Assembly (NCBI GenBank): GCA_049964655.1
Contig: JBMFXC010000054.1
Location: 1 to 18,398, forward strand
Length of the DNA stretch: 18,398 nt
Origin: JAJZJT01 sp049964655
GTDB lineage: Bacteria > Actinomycetota > Acidimicrobiia > Acidimicrobiales > RAAP-2
Reading direction: 5' to 3'
Shown here in pieces: positions 7,436 to 16,266 of this stretch. The notes beneath the pieces were generated by a model, which saw only the letters and a list, made by a program, of their open reading frames with translations, searched no databases and was not told the origin of the DNA. The position numbers and the translations under genes were made by a program. How positions within the stretch are numbered: the stretch's first letter is position 1; every line of letters starts with the position of its first letter.

Positions 7436-7765
7436 ATGCCTGCAGAGACCCACCAGCACGGCAGGACCGCAGACGCCGAGACCATCTCGATGTTGCTGTG
7501 TGCGCTGCTCAGTGACGAGGACGAGATCACCGAGGACGATGTGTTGTCAGACCTCGGGGTCGGCGCAGACGACTTCGGCGCCCTGTGGGACGCGGTGCGC
7601 GAGGAACTGGCCGAGCGGACCGTGGGGCCCGACCTGGACCGGGCCGACCTCGACCCCCAAATGACCGTCGCCGAGGCGGCGGAGGCCATGGCGGCCCTGC
7701 TCGCCGGAGCCGGGGGCGGGAACGGGGATGGGAACGGGAACGGGAACGGGAACGGTGATGAGTAG
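7436..7765 (+). CDS. Small acidic protein resembling acyl carrier protein but lacking its serine
   Basis: 109 residues, strongly acidic. Residues 15-90 resemble an acyl carrier fold: DDVLSDLGVGADDFGALWDAVREEL (34-58) aligns by eye with the ACP segment around the phosphopantetheine site (LGADSLD...), followed by TVAEAAEAM (77-85) in place of the usual TTVxxAxxxI. Asp46 stands where ACPs have the modified Ser, so it could not carry the prosthetic group. The C-terminus (96-107) is a Gly-Asn/Asp repeat encoded by a hexamer array. The ATG follows directly after the reductase stop, and the stop overlaps the next gene by eight bases. The family is not confirmed; the ACP likeness is inference and could be convergent helical composition. 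Confidence 0.62.
   Translation: MPAETHQHGRTADAETISMLLCALLSDEDEITEDDVLSDLGVGADDFGALWDAVREELAERTVGPDLDRADLDPQMTVAEAAEAMAALLAGAGGGNGDGNGNGNGNGDE
7718..7753 (+). repeat. GGGAAC hexamer tandem array at a gene overlap
   Basis: Six consecutive hexamers: GGGAAC, GGGGAT, then four GGGAAC. They encode the Gly-Asn tail of the carrier-like protein. The next gene's ATG (7758) starts five bases later, and an in-frame ATG within the array (7728) is an alternative start for that gene. The unit is a multiple of three, so copy changes would keep both frames. Confidence 0.85.
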
Positions 7766-9152
7766 CGGTAACGGACTCGACGAGGCGAAGGCCACCGGCT
7801 CCTGGGCGGCTCGGCCGCCGGGGGTGCCCGGTGCGGTGCCGCCGCCGTCGGTACCGCTGTCGTTCCTGGCCGCGGCCTCACTCGGCCTAGTCGCGTGCGG
7901 CGTCGCCTGGATCTGGGTGCGTTCCGCGGCCACCGTCGACCCCAACAGCGATCCGGCGATCGCCGCGGTGCACTTCGGCGTGCTCGCAGCGTTGACCATG
8001 GGCATCCTCGGCGCCACCCACCAGTTCACCCCTGTCATCACCGGCCGTCCGCTGCGGTCGGTCCGCCTGGCTCGAGCCACCTTCGTGGCCTGGCTGGCGG
8101 CATCGTGGGCGCTGCCGCTCGGGGTCGGCTTCGAGAACGTCGGAGTGACCGCCGCCAGCGGTGCGCTTGCCCTGTTGGGACTGGTACTGCTCGCCTGGAA
8201 CCTCGCCGCGCCGCTGTCGGTACGAGGCAAGGGCGCCCCGGTCACCGCCCTTCGCCTCGCCCTCCTCGGTGCGGCGGCGACCACGCTCCTCGGCGCGACC
8301 TTCGTCGGTGACCGCCAAGGGAACTGGTTCGTCCTCTCCGCCCACGTCGACCTGGCGATGGGCGTGCTCGGCCTGTTCGCCTGGCTCGGGGTCACCTACA
8401 TCGGCGTGGCACAGAAGCTCTGGCCCATGTTCATGCTCGCCCACCTGCCCGGTCGCCATCGCGCCGGCACGGTGGCGGTATGGGCGACGTGGCTCGGCGC
8501 CGCCGTGCTCGCAGGCGGGCTGGCGCATGGGGCTCCCGCCGCCGAGTGGGCGGGCGCCGGCGTGCTCGGCGTCGGCCTCGGCGCGCACCTGGCCTCGCTG
8601 TGGGCGCATCTGCGTCATCGTCGCAGGAAGGCCGACCTGCACCTGCTCTTCGTGGCGACGGCGGCGGCGTGGCTCGTCGTCGCTGCGGGGCTGGCGCTTG
8701 CCGGGGCGATGCTGCTCCCGCACCACTACCGCCTCGGGGTCGCCCTCGTTGCCGCTGCCATGGTGGCGTCCGGCGGCTGGCTGCTCGAGGCGCTCGTCGG
8801 CCACGCCCACAAGGTCGTACCGTTCATCGTGTGGTCCCTGTTGCGATCGGCGGGGACGCGGAACGGACCGTCGGGCAAGCCGCTCATGTTCGCCGACCTG
8901 TACCACCACGGTTGGGCTGGCGCCACCTACGGGACCGTCACCACCGGCATCGCCGCGCTCTGCGTCGGTCTGGGTGCATCGTGGGCGCCGGCGATCGCTG
9001 CGGGCGGGGCGCTCTTGGTGGCAACGGGCGTCCTCGCGGCGGCCAACCTCTCGGCGCGCCCGCTGCACCTCCTCACTGCTGTACGAACGGGCGCCGATCT
9101 CCCCGCCGCCGCGACCAGCGAGCGGCTCGAGCCCGCCGAGCGACCGACGTGA
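7758..9152 (+). CDS. Twelve-helix NnrS / heme-copper-oxidase-I-like membrane protein
   Basis: 464 residues with about 12 hydrophobic segments, the first near residue 35. Histidines sit in or at the edges of helices in an oxidase-like arrangement: AAVHFGVLAALTMGILGATHQFTPV, SAHVDLAMG...GVAQKLWPMF and GHAHKVVPFIVW. This pattern resembles NnrS proteins and small subunit-I-like proteins that bind heme and are linked to nitric oxide metabolism; I cannot show the complete HxH/HH copper ligand set, so catalysis is not claimed. The ATG at 7758 overlaps the stop of the carrier-like gene (stop at 7763-7765). An ATG at 7728 inside the hexamer array would add MGTGTGTGTV. The gene is last in the reductase operon and faces whiB, with a very long antisense open frame below it. 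Confidence 0.78.
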   Translation: MSSGNGLDEAKATGSWAARPPGVPGAVPPPSVPLSFLAAASLGLVACGVAWIWVRSAATVDPNSDPAIAAVHFGVLAALTMGILGATHQFTPVITGRPLRSVRLARATFVAWLAASWALPLGVGFENVGVTAASGALALLGLVLLAWNLAAPLSVRGKGAPVTALRLALLGAAATTLLGATFVGDRQGNWFVLSAHVDLAMGVLGLFAWLGVTYIGVAQKLWPMFMLAHLPGRHRAGTVAVWATWLGAAVLAGGLAHGAPAAEWAGAGVLGVGLGAHLASLWAHLRHRRRKADLHLLFVATAAAWLVVAAGLALAGAMLLPHHYRLGVALVAAAMVASGGWLLEALVGHAHKVVPFIVWSLLRSAGTRNGPSGKPLMFADLYHHGWAGATYGTVTTGIAALCVGLGASWAPAIAAGGALLVATGVLAAANLSARPLHLLTAVRTGADLPAAATSERLEPAERPT

Positions 9153-9184
9153 CCTGATGCTGTCCGGTGCGGGCTTAGCCCGGC

Positions 9185-9554
9185 TCACCGTCGGCGGGAG
9201 CGCCGCGTGAGCAGCGACGGGCGCCGGCACCGCATCCTCGTCCTCGCTGCCGATCGTGCGCGTTCGGTGCCGAGCCCGCCGAGCCCGCTGCAACGCTCTG
9301 CGCTCACTCGGGCTGAGACCGCCCCAGATGCCATCCTCAGGGTTGGCGACGAGCGCGTAGGCGAGGCAGTGTAACCGCACGGCGCAGCGTGCACACACCT
9401 GCTTGGCCGCGGTCGTCTGGGTGACCGCCGCTTCGTCGCGCTCACCCGCTGGGAAGAACAGCTCGGACCCCATCTGCCTGCACGCGGCGCGGCGGCGCCA
9501 GTGGCCCGCGTCCCACAGGACCCGGGTGCGGCGGCGTTCGAGGCGCAAATACAC
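9185..9554 (-). CDS. WhiB-family Fe-S regulator, 3' end unresolved
   Basis: The N-terminal 100 residues are a standard WhiB domain: Cys25, Cys54, Cys57 and Cys63 (C-X28-C-X2-C-X5-C) for a [4Fe-4S] cluster, then GIWGGLSPSERR (75-86) and a basic ARRARHRTR tail. WhiB proteins are actinobacterial, sense NO, O2 or redox state, and act with the housekeeping sigma factor. The GTG start at 9554 lies nine bases after the ferredoxin stop, with GAGGAG 12 bases upstream. Oddity: the frame has no stop until 7887, which would give 555 residues antisense to the NnrS-like gene. A single-base shift after the domain would end it at the TGA at 9185-9187, giving about 123 residues, so I use that as the provisional end. 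Domain certain, end uncertain. Confidence 0.8.
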
Positions 9555-9563
9555 CGACGCCGG

Positions 9564-9797
9564 TCACTCCTCGATGAAGATGCACTCGCCCGGGCATTCG
9601 TCGGCTGCTTCGCGGACCGCGTCCTCGTAGCCGTCGGGGACCGCGGCGAGACCTTCGGAGCCTCCAGGGTCGCTCAGCACCCGACCGTCTTCTTTCACGT
9701 AGGCCAGGCCGTCCCCCAAGAGGGTGAACACCTGGGGGCAGATCTCCTCGCACAGCCCGTCGCCTGTGCAGAGGTCCTGGTCGATCCATACTTTCAT
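9564..9797 (-). CDS. Small single-cluster ferredoxin (CxxDxxC type)
   Basis: 77 residues, acidic. The cluster motif is Cys10-TGD-GL-Cys16-EEI-Cys20-Pro with Asp13 where a four-cysteine motif has its second Cys, plus the distal Cys (ECPGEC, near 68). Such proteins carry one [3Fe-4S] cluster, or a [4Fe-4S] cluster with Asp as a ligand, and typically serve cytochromes P450 or other redox enzymes. The ATG at 9797 has AAGGAG seven bases upstream. It lies 66 bases after sufT and nine before whiB, so it appears to belong to the same transcript. In this setting it may supply electrons for cluster assembly or the hemerythrin; this is inference. Confidence 0.9.
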   Translation of the reverse strand: MKVWIDQDLCTGDGLCEEICPQVFTLLGDGLAYVKEDGRVLSDPGGSEGLAAVPDGYEDAVREAADECPGECIFIEE

Positions 9798-9863
9798 CGT
9801 GTCACTCCTTGCCAGCTCGTCCGGCGTCGATTCGTCGTGCCCGTTGTCGCCGGCGCAACGGTG

Positions 9864-10469
9864 TCACCACATGCCGAGCTGCAACCGGGCCGCCTCTGAC
9901 ATCCGCCCGAGGTCCCATGGGGGTTCGAAGACGAGCTCCACCTCGGCATCGGTGACCCCGGGGATCTCGAGGATCTGCTCGGCCGCCTCGGCTCGCAAGA
10001 TGTCACCCATCCCGCACCCCGGGGCGGTCATCGACATCCACACGGCCACCCGGTAGCCACCTGAGTGCGTCGGGTGGATCTCACAGCCGTAGATCAAGCC
10101 GAGGTCGACCACGTTGACGGGGATCTCGGGGTCGTAGACGCTCCGCAGCCGATCCAGCACCACCTCGACGTCCGGGGTGTGCCCGCCGACGGCCTCGCTC
10201 CCCGACGGCGGCACCTCCCGGCCACCGGTAGCTTCTTCCCCGCCACCATCTTCATCGACACCGGGTGCCTCGATGCCCAGAGCATCGGCATCAGCCCCTG
10301 CGACTCGCGCCAACATCCCGCGGCCGGCCTGTACGGTGAAGCTGCCGCCGAGACGCTGGACGACCACGACCTGCTCCCCCGCGGCGAGGACGGCCCGGCG
10401 GCCGCTCGGGACGAGCACGACCGGGCAGTCCCGTCGCACCTCGACCGTCTCGCTCACCCGCTCGCTCAT
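9864..10469 (-). CDS. sufT: SufT, Fe-S cluster maturation factor
   Basis: 201 residues. The N-terminal part (VRRDCPVVLVPSGRRAVLAAGEQVVVVQRLGGSFTVQ, 11-47) is the extension typical of the longer SufT type; a Gly/Glu/Asp linker (68-98) leads to a DUF59 domain with RSVYDPEIPVNVVDLGLIY (109-127) and the TAPGCGMGD motif holding conserved Cys152. SufT supports maturation of certain Fe-S proteins. The ATG at 10469 overlaps the sufD stop as ATGA. The short DUF59 gene at 4687-5073 lacks this N-terminal extension, so the two are not duplicates. Confidence 0.93.
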   Translation of the reverse strand: MSERVSETVEVRRDCPVVLVPSGRRAVLAAGEQVVVVQRLGGSFTVQAGRGMLARVAGADADALGIEAPGVDEDGGGEEATGGREVPPSGSEAVGGHTPDVEVVLDRLRSVYDPEIPVNVVDLGLIYGCEIHPTHSGGYRVAVWMSMTAPGCGMGDILRAEAAEQILEIPGVTDAEVELVFEPPWDLGRMSEAARLQLGMW

Positions 10470-11896
10470 GTCCGGGGACCCCGGGGGAGGACGTTGGCAG
10501 CCTCGGCGGTGACGGTCCTGTTCTCTCCCGGATCGTGGCGGTGGTCGTCGAGGACGACGACCCCTGCCGACATCGCCAGCTGCTCGGCACGCTGGCGGAT
10601 CGGCCCCGGAACGAAACGGTCGAGGACCTCCCGTGCGAAGCCGGAGACGAGGATCGTCCGCGCCTCGCGCTCGGGAACTCCCCGTGAGCACAGGTAGAAG
10701 ATCGCGTCGGGATCGAGCTGGCCGACGGCCGCTCCATGGCTGCAGGCCACGTCGTCGGCATTGATCTCGAGGCGCGGGCGGGTGTCCACCTCGGCGCGCT
10801 CGGAGAGCAGCAGGTTCTTGTTCACCTGCGCGGCGTCGGTCCCGTCCGCCCCGGGGCGCACCACGATGTGGCCGTTGAACACGCCATGGCCATCGCCGGC
10901 CACGACCCCCTTGTAGAGCTGCCGGCTCGTGCAGCCAGGGACGGCGTGGTCGACGAGAAGAGGGTTGTCGTGGTGCTGGCCCGAGCCGGTGAGGAACAGC
11001 CCGTCCAGGTCGACCTGCGACCCCTGGCCGGCAAGGACGATGTCCACCTCGTGGCGGCCGATCCTGCCGCCGGTGGCGAGGAGCCGGGAGCACAGCCGGC
11101 TGTGATCTGCCAGGCGGCCCTCGAGTGACGAGAAGTGGAAGCTGTCGGTGCTCTCACCCTGCATGACGTAGTGCACGATCTCGGCACCAGCTCCGAGCTC
11201 CACCTGGGTGAGGGCGTTGGTGACTGTCGGGGTGCCCGCCACCCCCAGGTAGGTCTCGACCAGCGTGGCGCGGGCCTCGGCCCCGGCCATGACGATGAGG
11301 CGCGGATGCGACCAGCGCGCTGCCCCGGCGCCCATGGAGATGAGGAAGACCTCGATCGGGTCCTCGACGACGGTCCCCGCTGGAAGGTCGATGACGACTG
11401 CGTCGAGCGCAGCGGCGTCGTTCAGGGCGCGAAGCGCATGGGGATAGCCACCGACGCGTCTTGCCCACGACTGTTCCAGGCGTCCGTCAAGCCCCTGCAG
11501 GGCGCCGGCCAGCGACTCGACGCGTATCCCGCCGGGAACGGCCGCCCCGATTGCCGACAGGTCGGGGACGACCCGCCCGTTCACCACCACCACCCGGGAG
11601 CCACCCAGGTGGGGTACGGGAAGGTCACTCGACGAGACCGAGCCCGGGCCGTCCTCGGCCGCTCCCCCAGAGGGCGCGACCAGGGGCACGGCGAGGGCCG
11701 CGTCGAGCTTGGTGTAACGCCAGTCCTCGTGCTTGGTGCTTGGGAAGCCGTTGGCATCGACCCATGCCGCTGCTCGCCGGCGCGCCGCTTTGAGCCACCC
11801 GGGCTCCGATGCTCGCTCGGGAACCTGCACTCCCATCCCGACACCGATGCCAGACAGCGGCCTTCGCATCGTGGCGGGACGCACCATGGCGGTCAT
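10466..11896 (-). CDS. sufD: SufD, Fe-S cluster scaffold subunit
   Basis: 476 residues from the ATG at 11896. Seen: GFPSTKHEDWRYTKL near 50, the N-terminal mark of SufD, and a C-terminal core with RPRLEINADDVACSHGAAVGQLDPDAIFYLCSRGV, including the conserved Cys and SHGA. SufD pairs with SufB and SufC in the SufBC2D scaffold that builds Fe-S clusters. The start is placed at 11896 because its ATG overlaps the deduced sufC stop (ATGA), as at neighbouring junctions; internal ATGs at 11887 or later would shorten the unconserved N-terminus. Upstream sequence is the 15-bp repeat. The order B-C-D differs from the B-D-C order common in actinobacteria. Confidence 0.93.
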   Translation of the reverse strand: MTAMVRPATMRRPLSGIGVGMGVQVPERASEPGWLKAARRRAAAWVDANGFPSTKHEDWRYTKLDAALAVPLVAPSGGAAEDGPGSVSSSDLPVPHLGGSRVVVVNGRVVPDLSAIGAAVPGGIRVESLAGALQGLDGRLEQSWARRVGGYPHALRALNDAAALDAVVIDLPAGTVVEDPIEVFLISMGAGAARWSHPRLIVMAGAEARATLVETYLGVAGTPTVTNALTQVELGAGAEIVHYVMQGESTDSFHFSSLEGRLADHSRLCSRLLATGGRIGRHEVDIVLAGQGSQVDLDGLFLTGSGQHHDNPLLVDHAVPGCTSRQLYKGVVAGDGHGVFNGHIVVRPGADGTDAAQVNKNLLLSERAEVDTRPRLEINADDVACSHGAAVGQLDPDAIFYLCSRGVPEREARTILVSGFAREVLDRFVPGPIRQRAEQLAMSAGVVVLDDHRHDPGENRTVTAEAANVLPRGPRT

Positions 11897-12834
11897 CGGA
11901 CAGTGCCGGTCGAGACAGTGCCGGTCGAGACAGTGCCGGTCGAGACAGTGCCGGTCGAGACAGTGCCGNNNNNNNNNNNNNNNNNNNNNNNNNNNNNNNN
12001 NNNNNNNNNNNNNNNNNNNNNNNNNNNNNNNNNNNNNNNNNNNNNNNNNNNNNNNNNNNNNNNNNNNNGTCGAGACAGTGCGCGGCTCTACGGCCGGGCC
12101 GTCAAGGGTGGCATATCCGTGGGCCTCGAGCTCCACGGCGAGATCGGGACCGCCGGAGCGAAGGATCCGCCCGCCGGCGAGGACGTGCACCCGGTCAGGG
12201 ACGAGGTGGTCGAGCAGACGCTGGTGGTGGGTGATGAGCAGCGCCGAGCGATCCGGGCCCCGCAGCGTGCTGACACCGGCTGCCACGACTCGCAGTGCGT
12301 CGATGTCGAGGCCCGAATCGGTCTCATCCAGCACGGCTAGACGCGGTTCGAGGATCAGCATCTGGAGGATCTCGTTGCGCTTGCGCTCCCCGCCGGAGAA
12401 CCCGTCGTTGACCGCACGGTCCAACAAGGCGCGCTCCATGTCCACCAGGCGGCGTTTGGTGTCGACCAGGGCGAGGAACTCGACGGGCCCGAGCTCCTCT
12501 TCGCCGCGGGCCCGGCGCTGCGCGTTGAGCGCCGTCCGCAGGAAGTACATGGTCGGCACGCCGGGGATCTCGACAGGATGCTGGAATGCAAGGAACACCC
12601 CCGCCGCAGCCCGTTCCTCGGGGACCATGGCGAGCAGGTCGGCACCGTCGTAGAGGACCCGCCCTGCGGTCACCTCGTAGGGGTCCCGGCCGGCGAGGAC
12701 GTGTGCCAGGGTGCTCTTCCCCGACCCGTTGGGACCCATCACCGCGTGGATCTCTCCGTCGGGGACTTCCAGGCTGACCCCGTGGAGGATCTCGCTGCCG
12801 TCGATCGAGGCGTGCAAGTCGTCGATGAGCAACA

Positions 12835-12835
<1 letters not shown>
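11893..12835 (-). CDS. sufC: SufC, ATPase of the Suf complex, with repeat-encoded tail across an assembly gap
   Basis: An ABC-type ATPase that powers the SufBCD scaffold. 255 residues are visible before the gap: Walker A GPNGSGKS (34-41), signature FSGGE (146-150), Walker B LAVLDE (166-171) and H-loop His203. No stop is seen before the N run (11969-12068). Residues 253-255 (TVS) enter a 15-bp repeat. Because the repeat is in phase on both sides, a gap that is a multiple of 15 would keep the frame and give a (TVSTG)n tail ending TVR with a TGA at 11893-11895, overlapping the sufD ATG. The ATG at 12835 shares its A with the sufB stop (TGATG). The core is firm; the tail and stop are inferred. 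Confidence 0.93.
11901..12080. repeat. 15-bp tandem repeat at the sufC/sufD junction
   Basis: The unit CAGTGCCGGTCGAGA occurs four times in full from 11901 to 11960 and continues for eight bases to the N run. The right flank (12069-12080) resumes the unit in register as GTCGAGACAGTG. Real copy number is unknown. No stop codon appears in the SufC frame of the array (T-V-S-T-G). It has no spacers, so it is not a CRISPR array. Confidence 0.92.
11969..12068. other. Assembly gap of exactly 100 N
   Basis: A run of exactly 100 unknown bases, the conventional placeholder for a gap of unknown size. It lies inside a tandem repeat, the usual cause of such a break. Since 100 is not a multiple of 15, the apparent in-frame SufC-SufD fusion through the gap is an artefact. 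Confidence 0.97.
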
Positions 12836-14276
<1,441 letters not shown>

Positions 14277-14280
<4 letters not shown>

Positions 14281-15542
14281 GGTCGAACCCCGGCCGGCCG
14301 TCCGATCCGTACCCGCCACACCGTCGGGCCCGCCTCGAGGTAGTCCCAGCTGTAGCACCCGGCGTGCTGGGCCTCGAACTGGTAGCGAAGAGGCTTCGGG
14401 TCGTGGTCGTTCACCAAGACGAAGCCGGCGCCTTCGACTAGCGCGTCGAAGGTGGTGAAGATCACGTCGTGGCGCTGACCGTGGGCGAAGCGCCGCACGT
14501 CGAGCTCCGGCTCGGCACCTGCCGGCGTGTCGGTGTCGTGGAGATCGCCGGCCCCCGACGTTGCGTCAGACGGCCGGCCGATCCGCACCCGCCACACGGT
14601 CGGGCCCGCCTCGAGCACGTCCCAGGTGAACTCACCTTGATGTTCGGCCTCGAACTGGTAGCGGAGAGGCTTCGGGTCGTGGTCGTTCACCAAGACGAAC
14701 GCCGTGCCAGGGCCGAGGGCGCCGTAGGTGACGAAGATCTTCTCGTGGCGCTGGGCCGGGGCGAGCGCCCGCACGTCGAGGACCGCGTCGCCGCCGGCCG
14801 CCGACGTCTCCGACGACAGCGGCCCGGCAGACAACGACACCGGCTCGGCGGTCACCGAACGCACCAAGCGGTGCAGCGCCGCGGTGACCCGCACGGCGAG
14901 CTCGGGACGTGCCAGTCGGACGGCCGCCCAAGCCTCGGCGGCCAGCCTGCACGCGCCGTCGCCTCGCCCGGCGTCAGCAAGCTGGGTGGCGGCACCGAGC
15001 AGTAGGCGGATGAGGGAGGCCTCGGCGTCGGGGGCTCCCAGCTCGTCGGCGACTGGTGTCTCGTCCTGCGCGGCCTCGGTGAGACGGTGCATCTGGACCA
15101 GCAGCCCGGGCACGTCCACGTCGGGGTCGGCGGCAAGCGGAGGCAGGATCAGCTCGTTCTCCTTGGTCACGTGCCCGGCAAAGAGCGTGCCGATCGCCTC
15201 GGCCGCCTGCGACGCCGTAGTCTCATCATCGGCCGTTGCCAGTCGCTCCGCCATCGCCGTGAGCCTGCGGTGCTCATCGACCATCCTTGTCACCGTCTCG
15301 GTGAGATCTGCTTTTCGCGCGGCAGCCTGGTACAGCGTGTGCTCCTCGGCCATCGCGTGCGGAAGGACCTCCCGCGCTAGGTAGGCGACGAGCTCGGCTG
15401 CTGGCGTCTCGTAGCCGCCATGGTCTCCGGCGGCGGCCTGCAACGCGGCGACACGCCGGGCCACCCCATCGGCCAGCGCTGCGTGATGGGCCAGCATCGC
15501 CTGCAAGGCGCTGGCGTCGGCAGCGGTGTCGGTGCTCGTCAT
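14277..15542 (-). CDS. Hemerythrin (HHE) protein fused to two DUF2249 domains
   Basis: 421 residues in three parts. Residues 10-155 are an HHE cation-binding domain, a four-helix di-iron fold, with candidate ligands His19/20, His62, Glu66, His68, His91, His124 and Glu128 (FAGHVTKENELILPP). Residues 156-250 are an Ala-rich helical linker. Two DUF2249 domains follow (about 254-324 and 347-416), about 73% identical by my count, each with NDHDPKPLRYQFEA and EAGPTVWRVRIGRP. HHE proteins such as YtfE/ScdA repair Fe-S clusters damaged by NO; this one lacks their N-terminal ScdA domain. It heads the suf operon, with ATG at 15542 and a strong AAGGAG seven bases upstream. A role in sensing, storing iron for, or repairing clusters is inference. 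Confidence 0.9.
14370..14699 (-). repeat. Direct repeat encoding the two DUF2249 domains
   Basis: Positions 14370-14423 and 14646-14699 (54 bases each, 276 apart, that is 92 codons) differ by a single base. Weaker similarity extends on both sides. This shows an in-frame tandem duplication of the DUF2249 module that is recent or kept alike by gene conversion. Confidence 0.88.
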
Positions 15543-15584
15543 GTTGCGCTCCTTCTTCCTTCTCCGAATGGCTTCTCGCGCTCA

Positions 15585-15615
15585 AGTCTATCTCTAGTTT
15601 CTGATAGAACAACAG
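15585..15615 (-). promoter_or_regulatory. Promoter and inverted repeat for the hemerythrin-suf operon
   Basis: Read on the minus strand, TTGTTC (15612-15607), 16 bases, then TAGACT (15590-15585) form a candidate -35/-10 pair about 43 bases before the ATG. The inverted repeat TCTATC-N10-GATAGA (15587-15608) covers the interval. The same strand carries CTGTTGTTCT-N8-CTAGA (15615-15593), also present at 5334-5356. The region is shared with the divergent membrane-protein gene at 15662. Confidence 0.5.
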
Positions 15616-15661
15616 TTGGAGGTGCGAGCCCGTCGGAATCGGATCGAGCGGAGGGGACGAG

Positions 15662-16132
15662 GTGGACACGAACCCGGTGTTGGTGACGCTGGAGCTGCTG
15701 GCCGCCTCCATCTGGGTGGGCAGCCTCGTGTGCCTGGCGGTGGTCGCGCGGACGGGGCGCGCCACGCTCGATGGACCCGCCCAGGTCGCCTTCTTTCGTG
15801 CCCTCGGGCGCCGGTACGCGGTCGTCGGCACGGCCGCACTCCTCGTCGCCATCGGGGTGGGGCTCGCCATGGCCTGGCCGCCGTCCACCTGGTCGGCCAC
15901 GATCGATGCAGCCGTCGTACTGGCAGGGCTCCTCGTACTGGCGTCGGTGGCAGGGATGGCACAGGCTCGGGCCATGGGGACTCTGCGCGGGCGGTCCATG
16001 AACGCACCCGCCGACCCTGTCGCCCGAGCTGCGGTGCGTCGGGGCCGGCGCGTCGCGACCGCACTGCGCCTGCTGATGGCTGCCGACACCCTCGGTGTCG
16101 TCATCCTGGCCGCCATCACGATCTCGCGCTGA
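15662..16132 (+). CDS. Small four-helix membrane protein
   Basis: 156 residues with four hydrophobic segments (about 7-27, 51-71, 79-99 and 134-153) and an Arg-rich loop (RRGRR) before the last. No His or Cys pattern that would mark a heme or metal site stands out, though the start (LELLAASIWVGSLVCLAVV) recalls CopD-like or HemJ-like membrane proteins. I do not recognise the family. The GTG at 15662 follows GGAGGGGACGAG, a good ribosome site. It is divergent from the hemerythrin-suf operon and shares its control region, so it may belong to the same response. Confidence 0.75.
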   Translation: MDTNPVLVTLELLAASIWVGSLVCLAVVARTGRATLDGPAQVAFFRALGRRYAVVGTAALLVAIGVGLAMAWPPSTWSATIDAAVVLAGLLVLASVAGMAQARAMGTLRGRSMNAPADPVARAAVRRGRRVATALRLLMAADTLGVVILAAITISR

Positions 16133-16266
16133 CGTCACGCCACGTCGAGAGGTGTCTGCTGTACCGGCACCAGGCCACTGATCCACTCGCTTGCATGATC
16201 GCTCCATGGCTGGTAGAGCCAAACATGACTATTTCGGTCAGCTATTAGAACTTCGAGGAGTGGACC

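Noticed and set aside
4301..7459. 1052-residue minus-strand open frame
   Set aside because: Only its last ~125 codons (DUF488) are real; the rest is antisense to cbiD and the reductase gene or lies out of frame over the DUF59 and DUF2249 genes.
9170..9182. Palindrome CGGGCTTAGCCCG between the convergent genes as a terminator
   Set aside because: The loop would be one base and there is no T-run on either side; it lies in the region where the WhiB end is unclear.
9864..11093. 409-residue frame ending as SufT
   Set aside because: The N-terminal half is an out-of-frame shadow of sufD; SufT starts at the ATG at 10469.
11901..12080. Possible CRISPR array
   Set aside because: 15-bp units are directly adjacent with no spacers, and no cas genes are present.
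16206..16220. TGGCT-GGTAG-AGCCA hairpin sharing CTGGTAGA with the palindrome at 6628-6640
   Set aside because: The two palindromes have different centres, and an eight-base match alone is not convincing.
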